Positions 49,514 to 63,487 are shown, counted from the first letter of the stretch. The stretch is 64,000 nucleotides of DNA from Moringa oleifera (GCA_021397835.1 JAJFZO010000799.1:806001-870000); one strand, 5' to 3'. Notes: generated by a model not told the origin, from the sequence alone. Made by a program: numbers and translations.

Positions 49514-51420
49514 TTATTGTTCAAATTGATTAGGTCTGAACTTCCTAAGCTCTGTGCTGTTAGGGAACTTTGTAAAGGCTTGACCACTTTAATTTACTGT
49601 ATTTGAGTCATTGGAGTACTTTGGGATTGTATTAGATTTGTGCTTGTGGGCTAAGGTGAATATTATAGACAAGTAAATCTAGTGGTCAATAATCGTTTAG
49701 ACTTGGTAAAAGTTATCGTGGCACCTGTAGTAGGATGTAAGACTTATCACAATGCCCATGGACTAATTTACGATGTCTCCATAGCTAACATTCATCAAAT
49801 AGGCCACATTGATTGGCCAAAGTTTTTTTTGGCTAATAAGACCTCAATCCCAAAGCCTTTAAAGTTTCTTTTGGATAAGCACCTTTATCTGCATGGGGAA
49901 TTCGCCGCTGATAGATCCTTACCAATGCCGTCCTTCTTCCATCGCTACCTTCTGACCCATAGGAGTATATAGTCATAACTTTCAAACACTTATGCTCGAT
50001 TATGAGACTATTGAACATTTGATAACGCATTGCTCCGAACTAAGCTATGCAATAACGAAATCCCCTTGATCTTTGTAGGATGTGCTTGATGATCCCCATA
50101 ATACGCTCACTTAAAGACTTCTTACTTAAGCTTTTTACTAGTTAAACATTATCCAATAAACTCCCTATTTTGGTCATCCATTTCTTTAGTTATTTAATCA
50201 GGATACTATCATCTAGGTTCCTAAACTTTTCATGGATGGCAAAGTGTAGATGGAAAGTTATTATATAAATACGATGCTTGACACATAGATAATCCTCTAG
50301 CCCTCATAAAAGTTGCATAGGAGTCATCCTCAGAGAGTCTTCGTGAATTATCATACTGATGAATTCTATTGTACCTTATGCAGCTACTGTTGTTAATCCT
50401 ACAAATTACCCAAAGGTTCAAGTCGGATTATAAGAAACGGGTAATACATTTTCGTATTTCTATAAGAAGCTTTACAACACCCATAATTCTCAATAGCAAG
50501 TTTTCGACATATTGTGCCTAACAAATACTTATTAAGTAATGGGCTTTTAAAGGGGTTAACTTATGGGCTAGGCATCTCTTTGATCTAACAACTAGTATCG
50601 CCTTTTTGCTTAGCCCTATGAGCAACCCTTTCTTTTGCGATACTTAATAAGGTCTTTCATGGCCTAATTATTATTACAATATTCTCTACCATAGAATTCG
50701 CCTTCAAGGTCAACTAGATGACTTTTATGAGGAAAAGCAATGCAAAAGAGGCTTGAGTGCTTGTTAAGGAAGATGGTAAGGGTCGGTGAAAGGGTAAAAT
50801 GGAAGGCATTTTCTAATTGCCCTTAAGGCGAAAGGTGCTTGTAGAGGGGGGGTGTGCCACGATGAAACAAGGGAATGAAAGGCCGCTTGGCATTGGATGC
50901 TCTTTACCCTCCCAAGAATGATGGCTTTATTGTCTTGGGAAGTGTTAAAGATTGCTTTTTCTCTATAGTTTTCTTAGTCATCAATAGGACTTGTCCTTAA
51001 TAGAACTAATCTGATTCTCTGAATAATCAAAATTTCATACTTTTATTGAATTCTCCCTATTTCCTAATCGAGCTCATATAGGTAGATATTATCTGGTAGG
51101 GCCGAAAGTAGTACACTGTGTAGGATAGAGTAAGGATGTTTCTTATTGCTTATAAGTTGTCCGATAGGAAAAACTTTCTAAATAAAGTAAAAGAAGTTAG
51201 GATCTGTGATCTTTTCCTTAAAGATTAGGATGAGTTGATGTAAGTCGATGGTATGAAAACACTTTGTGATGTCGAATTCTAAAAACCAATGAAAGATTTT
51301 CCACTATTTTTTGATCCGTTTTAAAATTGAGTGGCAGCCTTAATGCAAGCAAAAATGCCATGAGTTTAGAAACTCAAGATCATTAATGGATTGGAGTACT
51401 ATTCTGATTGCCTCTTCCAT
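49514..51420 (-). pseudogene. matR: ψmatR, copy B: decayed mitochondrial maturase
   Basis: The minus-strand start at 51420 reads MEEAIRIVLQSIND, matching copy A with changes. Later blocks include the C-terminal part with HIDWPK antisense at 49800, and a stop at 49514. The reverse-transcriptase YxDD box is changed to YVEN (50500-50511), whereas copy A still has YVDD. Stops and frameshifts are as frequent as in A but mostly at different positions, so the two decayed separately after duplication. The plus-strand frame 49682-49972 is antisense. Confidence 0.94.
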
Positions 51421-52080
51421 GACCTTTTCTATAGGTAGAACTACTGTGAACGATTTAAAGTTTGACCCTATTTCTTTCTTCATACTTTAAAGAGGGACAA
51501 ACCTCATTGTTTGCTCTATTTATTAATAATTAAGGACCCCCTATCATCCTTTCAGTGACTCATAGGGCTTCTTTCTGCTCAATATTTTTGGTCCTTAAGA
51601 ATGTTCGACAACTCTTTTAGGATTGAAATGATTATCCCTGCCTATTGGGTTTACAACCATCCTTGAATGATGACGAGTATTGTTCACTTCCTTGCCATTC
51701 TAGTATCCATCACCTATAATCCACACAGATTTGATTGCACCCCCAGCCAAAGTGAATGAGAAAGAAAAGATTTCTCAAAATAACCCCCTTACTTCCAAAC
51801 TCAAGCTATGAGGCTTTCCCATATGAGCATCTAGTACATGCATTAATTCGTGGAAAAATGAAAAGGTCACCATTACTAATGATCTCCCCTTTAATCTTAC
51901 ATTGGTCATTTAAGGGTTCACTGCAATTCATTGTCGTGTTTGCACACTAGGCTACATTTCTCCGAAAGCTCCGTAGGACCATCTATCATTGGTTTTCACC
52001 CAAAGGGGTTTATTGCACAAGCCAAGACACAGACTCCCAATGAGGAAAGCCCAATGAATGTTAGATGCAAAGCTTTACAC
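51421..52080 (-). other. 5' part of nad1 intron 4 (group II), copy B
   Basis: This lies between exon d and ψmatR and starts at 52080 with GTGTAAAGC. It pairs with 2343-2979. Confidence 0.75.
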
Positions 52081-52139
52081 CTCATTAAGATTATATTGGC
52101 ATACTCTCCTATAAAAAAGAGAGCAGACCCCCATTGAAG
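52081..52139 (-). pseudogene. nad1: nad1 exon d remnant, copy B (frame intact)
   Basis: This is exactly 59 bp, the usual exon d length as I recall it. The minus strand reads QWGSALFFIGEYANIILM, matching the NAD1 membrane segment SALFFLGEYANMILM. It ends at the group II intron boundary (AG, then GTGTA). The open minus-strand frame 51996-52199 contains it and runs on into the intron. Confidence 0.92.
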
Positions 52140-55100
52140 ACAAAAGTAAGGTATAACAAGGTCGTTTCTGTCCACCACCCTTCTTATGAAAGTGCACATG
52201 GATGTTACTGCTCATATAGCTCCCAGCTAGTAAGTAGTTAGCCTTTTTTTACAAGGAATGGATAGAAGTGTGGATAAATCGAATTACATAGACGAATTCT
52301 ATTTTTTATTTTTAGTAATAACATGATAAAAGCATCCCTTTCACAAAAACCTATGGATCCCCCGCCTATCATGCCACTGCAGCACTTTATGGTCCTCGAG
52401 AAGATCATGATGAGCCGTTTCCATTAATATTTTTATAGATTTTGAAAATTTCATAATGGATCAAGATGAGAATAAATCTCAAAATTTAAGAAATACTTAT
52501 CCTAGAGCTTTCATTCTCTTTTAGGAAGGGCTTTTAATAGATAAAGAGGTGAGTCAAGGGTAGGCCCTCATTCGATCGATTTCTCAAAGTTACAAGAGGA
52601 TCTCACATCTGATGACTCTGAACAAGAAGGAACAGCTCTTGATGTGAAACTGATAGCAAAGAAAGAAGAGGAATTAGATGCCCTAGAGTAAAAGCCTTAG
52701 ATAAGCCTTAAAAAAACATGCCCACAATGGACTGCATATAAATAATGGAAAGAAGAAAAGAGCCTTGATGATGATCTTATGTTAATTTTTGCCTTGCCTC
52801 GATGATGCACTCTTAGCACACAAAGCAACATATCGAAAAAAGAGAAAAAATCTCTTTATTCTTTAATTAAGAGAATCGTTCGTTTGACTTATGGACTACA
52901 TGGGAAATACAAGAGTTAGGCAAGCTGTTATATATTCTCCCTTTGACCTTGAACAACAAAGAACCATTTATCTTCTCTTAGATAGTAGTCGATCGATTTG
53001 CATTTATGGTTAATCAATAGGCCTGCAGATCTCTTCTTTTATATGATAAATTGCCATATTGTAGCACTATCTCGACGTTGATTCTCCTTATTTTTTTTTC
53101 GAGCATCCTATGCTGTGACTTCGACTTTGAATATGATGAATGAGTGGAAATATCTTTATAGAAGTCCTTATTCAATCTAACCAAAAAGTTAATATACATA
53201 TATATATATAGGTAAGAGGGAGAAGTACACGTTTTTTTTAAAAAAGACGAGCGGATGACATGAAACGAGTCTCACAATAAATGTCTTAATTAGGTGTAAG
53301 TTCAAAATCAAGCAAAAAGATAGTGGAAAAATGAGGGTCTTTGCCATTCCAAATAGACCTTAGTTCAGCCTTTACATAATTGGGTAATGGATGTGCTTCA
53401 CTGTCTTTCAATTGATGAGATATGTAACTAAGTTGCACCCTTTGCCATTCTATCAACAAGAAAGTCAATATCAATAGTAGAGGGAGAATAGTAGTCCCTT
53501 GGTCATCAATTAGTAGTTGAATAATCCCAGTAGTGGTCCTCTTACCTAGCAGAGTTAACCCTTAATTGGAAATGATAGAGAGAACAAAGATTTCACATTA
53601 TAGTTTAAACATGTTGCTTTATGCATAGGCATAGTAAAATTTGAATATGTTAGCTCAAATGAGTGGGTCTTGGCTTACTTTCTTAAGAAGGGCTTTCATT
53701 AACTAAGAAGTGAGAATTTTTGACCCATATGATCTTAGGCTCAGAAAGATGAGGAAACTAACAATTTCACACTTAAAGATTAAGCTCATCATTGATATTT
53801 TCCATGGTGTCTTGAGAAAGTAGCTTTAAGCATGACATTCGTACCTACGAAAAGTGTTGGCAAGCATTACTATGATCTTGAAGTCCCTGCTAAAATGTAT
53901 GGCTCACTACTAAAGAAGGTTCAAACATCCTTCTACTTAGCCTTGTGATCCACTAATTCGTCTCTTGATGTGGTATTCCTCAAAGAAGGTGGAGAAGGTC
54001 AAAAAAAAAAAAGTAGGGAAGGTAAAAGAAAAGATGTTCAATTTAAAGTTCTCACCCTTGGAAATAGGTATTGAACAAAGGACATAATGGGTTAGGTAAA
54101 ACCTCTCTTAACAGGAAAGATCTATCAAAGAAAAATAGTTGAAAGCCAAAGGTTTTTTTTTTCCAATGTTACGCTTTAAAAGTTAGACTTAGAACAAAAA
54201 TAACCCTTATCTGTATTTTATTAATGGGATAGGAATTCGTAATGGGACGTTTTTTTCATAGATCCTTTGAGCAAGAAAGGTAAAATGCCTTACCAGGGCC
54301 TTTGACCACCCTTGAGGTCATTCAAATCCATTTTAGGGCAATTTATTGACCGTAACAATACAATGTTCAGTAATAAGGCAAAGCACTAGTGAGAAGCTTC
54401 CCTTAGGATTCTTTTTCCATGTGGTTTTCTTACCCATAGATAATAAGACCATCTTTCCATACCCCTTGAAAAGTTATTATGGTTGGTTTCTTAGTAATGC
54501 ATTGGTGCCTGACCCTTGTAATATACTTTCATAGGTATACTTTGATGCACCTTTGAACAAGTATATCTTAATGATTTTACTATTCTCGCTCACCACCCGA
54601 TCATTCTTATGGTCTCTCGAATCGCTTTCAAAGCGGATTTAGTCTTCATTTTCCCTTTTCATTGAGTGTGAAGTTCTTGGTAATCACCTCTGTAAGATTG
54701 ATTTAGCTCAAAAGCACCCTTTCACAACTGAGGAGTTTATTGATGCAATAAAGTCTTTCTATTCCATAAGTAGACACTTTTCGGGAGAGTATTACTTTCC
54801 TCAACTTGCTGTTTTGAGCTACCTTGACAAGAAAAATTCTCGCAAGATTATTAATAAATGTAGGTCACATATAAGTGTGTATGCTTCCTAAGGTGAGTGT
54901 ATTTGCTTCTTTAAGAGTGGGTGCTTATGGAACTTCTACGTTGTGATCTCCAAAATTAAGATCTTTTTCTATGTCTATTGATATCTCTCTGGAATGAGAA
55001 TTTTTTTTTTTAAATAAAGCCAGTAAATTAGTTTGAAAAAGATGTTTTATTAGTCGATAAGCCCAAACATTCCCTCAACTTAAAAACATTTCCTACGAGT

Positions 55101-58100
55101 AGTTTCATAATTCTAACCTGGGCCACGGTTCTAACCGTTCTTGCTAAGGGCAACCTTGCTCCTAGCAAAAGATTAAACGCCAAGTATGAAGCAAGTTCAC
55201 GATCCAATGAATTCCCTCAAATCGAATGACACAAGGCAAACTAGAATCGAAAGATTGATCTAGGTAGTGACAAGTTCTAATTGAAAGAAACCGTGCATAC
55301 ACTAAAAAGACGTATAGGCAAGCCTTTATTGATTTTTCACATGGATTACTTTTCATTATTTTTTGTTCCATAGGCATACATTACAGTCTAATCTACTTTA
55401 TGACTTTAAGGGACCAAAAAGAAGTCTTTTGATCCTTCTTAAGCCTACTCCCATCTTTCAAATTAAGCTTCTGATTTTATTGGTGCAGACATTGAAGGAT
55501 CAACTAATACTAAATGGGGACTTTCGATTAAAGTGCTCAGGTTTGTTTCAAAGTTAGTTTAGGAATCTATTTTTGGTCTGGTTGACGTTCTAAATCTTGA
55601 ATCGAGGTGGCTCTGAACTTAGCTTTGCCTACCTTTCTAGTTATAAAAAGAAGAGTGGGACTTCAAAGCCTTAATTTAAGCTAGAAATAGCACTAAAAAC
55701 TAGCCATTTTGATAATAATAAGTGGTTATAACGAAAAGGCACTTTTTTAAGCCAAACGGGCAAGAAGCGAGGTAAGATAAAGTGAAAAAGAATCGTATTT
55801 GAATTAAGGCAAGCGGAGGAGGCCCTAAGTATTATGTCTTTTCATGAGTGGTGGGCAAGGAAGAAAACTATTCATTATGTCTCTAAGAACTAAAGACAAA
55901 TGGCCGTTTAAAGACCTTTCAAAGACCATTTTATAAAGGGCATGTATCATGCTTAATAGAACCATACTTTGCTATGTCAATAGGAGAGAGAAATAGGGAG
56001 GCCAATAAAGGAGGCCTTGTTATATATTTGGAAATTGACTCATCATGCACTTTAGGCCCTTCAAAAAGGCATGATGTAAGGTTACATGAGTAGTGAAAGA
56101 TTGAGCTCACTTGTGCTCTTATACTTCATAATAACCCAAGCTAGGAAGCTTTAAAGCCATCTCAAATGGATTGGTAAACTCAAATCAAAACATCAAACCG
56201 GGAAGGCTTCCAAAGTCAAGGCTCGATCCTGTATAATTGACCTATTTCATACCAATTAGTATCTGACTTACTTAATGCACTAACAAGTATTCGCATCACT
56301 GCATTTGTGTTAAGAGCATAAGGGAAAGAACAACTACTCTATTAACGTAATATTCACTCATAATGTTGTCATTCCATTATCAGGCTTAAACCAATGTGTT
56401 TGCAGAAATAACTCCTCCCTATGAAACTAGAGATCTACCTCCTAATGACATTCTCATGAAGAGAAAACAATAGTCTCTTAAAATGGGAAGAAAAACCAAT
56501 GGATTGTAGCAGTTTCATAAGGCAATCACCCTTATTTGAAAGGGTGCACTTAAGAAAGGAAATAGCCTATATTTTTTCTTTTTAAACTGCAACTAGCAAA
56601 AAAAAGACTTCGCCTCTTTTGAGAAGAAGAGTAAGAAAAGGGATTGAAAAGATCAATTACCAAGCAAAGGAAAGTAAGCGCTTAAAAGGGATCGAAAAGA
56701 TCAATTACCAAGCAAAGGAAAGCAAGCACTTAAAAAGGATTGAAAAGATCAATTACCAAGCAAAGGAAAGCAAACACTACCAGTGTTGTAAGGAAAAGTC
56801 CCAGGATTCCATGGGAAATTAAAAATTGTTAGATAAGAATGTTCATTGAATTGCTTCCAGTAAATCTAACCAGCTAAGCTACCTAAATAACCTTTCTAAC
56901 TGAGAAAAGTCAGTTTTATCGATTCCTAATTTCGAAACTTAGTGTGCGAAGTCACAAGCCGATGAGTTACATGTGATGTTAAAAAAATCCAGTTAAGAAA
57001 TGAAAGTTATAGCTATCAAGCTAAAACTGAAACTCGAGCCAATAATGTAAGGAAAGGTCCCAACTGCCAACCATACTTTGCTATATTGCAAAATTAAGAA
57101 ATGAAGTGAGGGAAGGGCTTTCACATACGGAGTGGCAATAGGCCGGTAGTCTTTTAATTTTTCCAAGACTGTATATGGATAGGTTCAGAGAGCCAACTAC
57201 CCATTTAACAGCCATTCAAAACATCTAATGACACGGTGAGGGCAAGCCGAGTGCAATGAAGTGTGGTTATTTTCATACATTTCTCCTAGAGTTGCTACTT
57301 CTTTTGTTTTGTGGTTTTGAGTTCCCTCTCCATTTAAGGTTAGGAGTGATAAGGAGCATTCTGCTACTTCAGTAAGGGCTCACTCGTGCAAGTAAATGCG
57401 CATGTAGCGAGCTCTTCATATGGGCGCTAGATTGCATTTAAAGGCTTATCCTAACCACTCATATGAGGCGCCCCTTACCAAGATACTGTAGTTTGGTCTC
57501 TAATACCATTCTTAGAATTGATCTGTCTATTAGCAATGTATGCTCAATTATTATTGTATACTTATATGATAAGTTAAGTGTGCTAAAAAAGACCTTATAG
57601 CTCACAAAGTAAAGTCAATTGAGCATTCCTATTGTCAATAAGCTCCAATTCCTTCTTTTTTCCTTGCATATAATTTAAGAGATGTAAGATAAACAGGTGC
57701 TATAACCCTGATTCGTTAGCATTATACCCTTTAAATTTGGCAAGACTATAAATCATCAATTTAACAAGAAATTATAAAAAACCTTCACAACAAGTTACTA
57801 TGCGCTTGGTGGGTTGTAGTTATCAATGTACTCCTTAGGATTATAGGCCCTTTCATACATGGATTTTAGGGCATTTAGCTAGCTTATGTCTTCACTCTTG
57901 CTTCTGTACTCTTTTTCCTAACTCTTTCGATATCCTTCTTTCATCTTTGCCATCTCCTTAACCAAATTGATTTATACACGATCCATCCTATGCTTGGTTC
58001 ATAAGAATTGTAAGTTTGATAATCAAAGGCTGGAATATCTCTATTGTTCTCAGTAAGCCACTTCATACTCAAAGCAAAAGCCAAATATTGAAGCTAGGAT

Positions 58101-59739
58101 GTGTGAGAACTAGAGCTTCAATAGAAGCCATACCGAGGGTTGGTAATATGGTTAGAGGTCCATTTTGTTATAACATTCTACATCTTCTAACATAAATAAA
58201 AGATGTTGAATTATCTTAACACCTTTTTTTCAGTTATTCCTATGAATATATCACTTTATTTTGATTAATTTCCTGCATATGTTCCTTTTCCTACTAAGGA
58301 AGCTCTTTAGCATGTTATTGATTAGCTACAGCTTTCTTTTAGTTATCCGAACAATACCCTCATGACGCAAATTTGGTTCCATCCTATACCTCTTATCGAA
58401 CAAATTTTAATATAAATGGTTGTCCTTCTAGTTGTGATGATTTATTTTATTCAAAGCGAAGTGAGCAGTTGTATTGTCCTCTTCCTTCTCCTAGCGCTCA
58501 TTAAAATTGCATGCAAGTCATCAAGATTGGGAACATCATGTTGAAATGGCTTGATCTATGAACGTAACCCTTGCCTTACCCAATATTGGCGAGGGAATGG
58601 ACCAATTCTCTTATTCAATGCATATTGATTGAGAATCCCTTTAGGAGATTAGGTCATTTAGGTCCAAAAGGGAACTCTTAGTTAGGTTCATCAGCAACTT
58701 GGATTGATGCGTATCAATAATAAGAAGCTTGGATTCATGCCATGTATGTGGCACATAATTTGTTTTATCGATGCGAATTAACAGATCACAAGGAAGTTTG
58801 GTCTTTGGAATCAAATAGAAAATCATAATATGAGAGGGGCACTCTAACGTGCCATTTTAGTAGCACTCATGGGATCTAGTGAGCAAAAGTGTAACTATGA
58901 AGTCAGTCAGGCAACTCTTTGGAAAATAATTTAAGGGAGGTGAGGGGGAAAAGTGTTGTTTACAAGTAAACCAAATAAAGCCACAAGGTAGAGAGCCTTT
59001 CAATGAAGCCTGCACCTCCTAAGAAAAAGAAATAATAGACATTGCTAGAGTTTCCCAACAAGGGGTCAACAACAACTAAAGAAAAAGCTTCACCAGCTAC
59101 GTTATCCACAAGAATGTCATAAAGGTTGTCTCTAGTCTTCCTAAAAAAGACAACTTTAGAGCGTAAGTTAAACTAATGATAGGCGAGCAATCACACGCAC
59201 ATGGTTTAACAGTTTGCTATGCTCTGTGACCTTATTCTTCTTCAGAACCTGATGCTTCATTTGCTTCTCTAGCTTGTTATAACTTCTTTGAACTATTGCG
59301 TGAAACATTTGTTTGGTCTCCTAATGCTATATATGCTAGCTCAAAAGGTATTGCTACTCTCTTATTTCTTATTCAACCTCCTTGACTTCGTAGCCATCCT
59401 TATTTGGATTTTTTTTTTTTAGTGTGGTCCGTCCAATCTACTTCTTTAAGTTATGCGGTCGGATAAAATAACTATGCACTCCGATGCTTAGTGCTAAGTG
59501 AGCTTAACCACCCCAAATGGCTGATTCTTCCTTACTTTAGTTAGTCAACAAACTAAATTACACTCGATCTGAACCTTTCCTATAAAAAGCTCATAGAGGA
59601 GAACATCTCTCTTCTGTAATATAATCTAGCTATTTTTCTAGTATTTTGCTTTACTTCCTAATAAAATAAATTCTAGCTATTTTTCTCTGAGCTCCTATGA
59701 GGGATTAATCATCTTGCTTTCTTTCTCCATTTCCTATTC
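52140..59739. other. Mitochondria-like DNA, no gene identified (copy B)
   Basis: The counterpart of 3040-10559. No gene is recognised in either copy. Open frames in B rarely match those in A, which argues against conserved coding. Confidence 0.5.
56640..56783. repeat. 48-bp triplication specific to copy B
   Basis: Three units start at 56640, 56688 and 56736, each with the core gatcaattaccaagcaaagg. Copy A has one unit at about 7555-7600. Because 48 is a multiple of three, the plus strand reads IEKINYQAKESK three times (frame 56619-56822), but that is a by-product. Confidence 0.95.
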
Positions 59740-60669
59740 AAGTGGTAGTTACGATCGTGGGTGTTTCATGCCCTCCATCAGTGTTTCAAATCTCCCTGTC
59801 GCTAGTTAGTCAAGTAGTTCTTGAGTGGACTCAAGGTGTAACAAGCCCTATTGAAAGATCTAACTATCAGCCAGTTCCATCAGTTTTCTTTAATAATTAT
59901 GTTAACTTTAGCATAGATTGGAATAGCTACATCATCATAAATTCTATTACTATACTTCTGAACAATGGAACCTAACAGATGCTATTAATCAAGCTAAATA
60001 AAAAAAGTACCTTTTGCCATTACCCACTTTGGATGAGATAAAAGGTCTCATAGTGTACCTCAAGTTCATAAATTTCTTCCAACTCTAAGAGAAAGAGTCG
60101 TTAGGAATGAGGATGCCCCACGCACTCTTACCTTTCAAGGGAAAACTTTGAATTCAGAAACTTAGATGGTATGTGAGTTAAAGGTAATGTTCCATAAATG
60201 TTTGGTAATAACTGCCTTATTCCAGTCATAAACTCTCTTGAGGCTAGACCCCTTTCCTCTTTCATTTCGAGATGTGGACTACATCCCCAACCACCTTGGA
60301 AGCCTTAGAGATCCAAACTATGCCCACTTATCTTATATGCTTCAATAGGACAAGGATAAATTTATACAATAGAAAGTCTAGGTCAAATACCCGCCCATAA
60401 ACAAATTGAAAGTAATTTTTAGGGATTGATGACTTCCCCATTCTATGACTTTGGCACTTGATCTTCCAGAAAATTCATCTCTCCTCACATTTTTTATAAC
60501 ATAATCATAATCTTTCATCTCAAACATGTCTTTCGGGACATGCCGGACTTCCCAATCTTACTTATAACCTGCTTATTTAGTTTCCAGTCCTTTATGTCAT
60601 GTTTTTCCACTTTAGTCAATGATAACTAGTTTGAATATAGTTTTTATAAATAGGATGAAATTTAGATTA

Positions 60670-60693
60670 TAATATATATATATATATATATAT
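60670..60693. repeat. (AT)n microsatellite at a breakpoint
   Basis: Homologous to 12206-12226; the B-only block begins immediately after it. Confidence 0.88.
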
Positions 60694-61097
60694 TTGAAGC
60701 CTCCGCCCATGATGTCTATGCTTACTATACTATGTTCCTCTACTACTGAAGGTTTCATGCTTGTATTTACCTTTTCAGGTGCAGTTACTTAGGCCATGGG
60801 TCATCATAAACAAAAACTACGAGTGAATCAAATATTAATATTTCTATCTTATCTATACTAGATGGTAACGAACAAAGCAACTAAATCAATTGGATCCAAC
60901 CACCCATAACTAACCTGCCCAAGGGCTTGGTTTGTCCTACTTAACTACCTTAGTCCATAGAGTGATAGCAAGTACATGAAATGCTCAAAGCCATTTCAAA
61001 CCAGTGCCTTGACTTGAACTAATGGAGATGCTATGGCATGCATGATTCTCAAGCTAGGAGGTGGGGATGTGAATACAACTAACCAGCGTCAACGAGA
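60694..61097. other. Block present only in copy B
   Basis: About 404 bp lie between the AT run and atgtgaattagtgag. Copy A joins these directly at 12226. No terminal repeat or target duplication is evident, so a deletion in A starting at the microsatellite is the simpler reading. No gene was recognised. Confidence 0.75.
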
Positions 61098-62707
61098 ATG
61101 TGAATTAGTGAGTAAAACGGATCTCATAAGCCTATCCTAGTATGCATAGATGACGGATTTCCCTCACTTTGGATTCTAGGAGAAAAGCTAGGTTCATAAC
61201 TCATATCTTTTTTCGATAGAAGAGAGAACCAAGAAGGAAAGCTACAAACTAGAGGTATGACATCATTACTTTCCTAACTTCTATATCTTGAAGCCTTTGG
61301 CAAGCTAATACGAGATACTCGCTACTAGGATAGGAACTAATTATGGACAATCTTAAGATACATAAAATATGACACTACATTGAAAGCTCTCAAGGAAAAA
61401 GATAAAAAGCAGCATTCAAATACTCATGCTAGTGCCCAATTTCAATCTTTACTAGATTGAGGTGGGCGTAGATCAGAGAAGGAATAAAAAGGAACTGTAC
61501 TAACTTAGTCATGTCATCTAGAGAGGTCAAGTCCTAGCCTTCCCCTCTTTGTGAATTTAAGGAAGTTCCTTTTATTGATAGGAGCATGACATCTAATTCC
61601 TGTAGTCGCTTTCCCTCCTCTCTTCTCTTTCTCCTATTGTACTCTCTTTTCTTACTTGAGTCTTGTCTTTAGGTGAATCTAACTATTTATGAAAACAAAC
61701 CCCTAGATAATATGTGTCACTTGTGAGATAGATATAAAGCAGAGTAGATGTACGAAAATGAGAAGTCATATAAACAAGTTAGTCATTGATTGCATTGACA
61801 TTTTTTTTTTCTTTTAAAGAATTTGATTCAATTTATCCTCTGAGCTTCTAGTTAGTCATTCCCCTAAAATTTCAATTCAATTGGCAAAGCACTGCATAGG
61901 AGAATATATCAAAAATAAGATGAATCTACCATCCTCTTGATGGATTAAGTCAGCAAGTCAGAACAAGTATAAAGAAGGATTTCGTTACTTGAACACTATT
62001 TCTCATTTTCTTTATAGTAGAAAGAAAGAAAAAATCTATTAAATAAAGGTAGGAAAGGATTTCACATTATTCTAAGGGGTGAGACATGCCTTTTCTTTTG
62101 CATATTTTCAAAAGTGAAAGGTCTCTAAAGACTGTCTTAATCATACAAAGAAGCCTTTTTTAGCCAAAGAAAAAAGTCGAAGGCTTTCGAGAGAGAAAAA
62201 GGCTAGGCTCCCAATGGTGAAAAATCTTTGAATAGGATCTCGATGATTTTATGTCAAAATCATTCCTAGAGTGATTTGAGTTATTAATGCTCTCATCCCT
62301 TCACATAAAGCTAGCTCTATTTTAGGGCATTAACTTCATGGTAGCGAGGGAAAGTGGAACTCAATCATATTTAGATATTTTATCTTATATCTCATCATAG
62401 TTCTTCTATCATATTCTCAAGAGGCTAAAGCTTATGGCCAAAGTTACAATCATGCTACAAAAGGTATATACTTAATACACACAAGTCAAACTATCTTTTC
62501 AATCAATCTAATTACCTGGCTATAGCCCAATATAACCATACGAAAAACTAATAATGGCTTTCTAGCTCGGAACAAAACCTAAAAAAGCTCTCTAAGTACA
62601 TATACAAAGTGTCTTCTTCTAACTTTTATAGCTAATTGAAGAAAGATAGACAAAACTCTTATTTACATACGACACAAATGAAGCTATTTGATTAGGCCTT
62701 TTTCCTG

Positions 62708-62708
<1 letters not shown>

Positions 62709-62744
<36 letters not shown>
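62709..62744. repeat. (TA)n microsatellite inside the LINE remnant
   Basis: About eighteen TA dinucleotides. Copy A has only about five at 13850-13862. Confidence 0.92.
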
Positions 62745-62745
<1 letters not shown>

Positions 62746-63487
62746 CCCAAAGCATCCGTTGTCAGCAATCATAAATAGGGCCAGTGCAAGATGACATCCT
62801 TGTCGAATAGACAGAGAACTTGAAAAGGATAGTAGTACAGCTCCTAAAAATGTCTTAGAATGGTGGTGTAAGCATTCGGTTGAGACCACTCTCTTTCGAG
62901 AGCTAGAAGTAAGCTAGTGAAGTTAGTAACCCAATAAGTCCAGGTTATAAACCCTGCTAATTTCCCCTTCGCTAGGATAAATACAGTAACCCTCGTACCC
63001 TATAAGCCTACTTTGTATCCATCTTGTACCCTGCCTATAAGTAAGCTAAGTGATGACAAACTCTTTTACCCTCGTTCTAGTGTTATAGTCTTTTTTCCAT
63101 CTATTGCTTGAGATTGTAAGTTGAAAGTGCAAGATGTTGAAAAGGCTATCAGTCTATCCTTGCCAGTAACTTAAGAGGAGTCCGTCAGTATCGTCAATAA
63201 TGCTCAGTTCTAGTTCATGTTGGCATGCCCATAACACCTGTTAGAAAAGCCGTCTCACTTTCCTTTCTCAGTTGACTCTTTCTCGATTGAGATCGAAACT
63301 AAAGGATTGGTATTAAGAGGGATTGGATTCATATAAATGGTAAGGGTGAGCCCCACTCTTAAGCACTCAACTGCATCCCAACCTTCATATAAGCTCTTGC
63401 TTGTGACCCAGAGCATTGACTTTGACCCCAACGCATGGATTACTTTAGATTGCCCAGATGTACTAAAGTGATTCAGCCTGCACTCGA

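Larger units (their letters stand above)
59740..63140 (-). pseudogene. Decayed LINE (non-LTR) reverse transcriptase, copy B
   Basis: The counterpart of 10560-14274. The reverse-transcriptase block reads IRQGCHLALALFMIADNG on the minus strand near 62760-62810, with P changed to H compared with copy A. The C-terminal zinc-finger/RVT part lies at about 59790-60310 and is broken by stops. The plus-strand frame 59742-59975 is its antisense. Presence at the same site in both copies means the LINE sequence predates the duplication. Confidence 0.7.
49096..63487. repeat. Copy B of the large diverged direct repeat
   Basis: Collinear with 1-14609. The left limit given here is only the point that pairs with the window start, so the repeat may begin earlier. 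Copy B differs from A by many transitions, a 48-bp triplication (56640-56783), loss of the 0.7-kb A block, and an extra 0.4 kb (60694-61097). Confidence 0.93.

Noticed and set aside
56619..56822. Plus-strand frame with a threefold 16-residue repeat
   Set aside because: It results from the 48-bp triplication in copy B, and copy A has no equivalent open frame.
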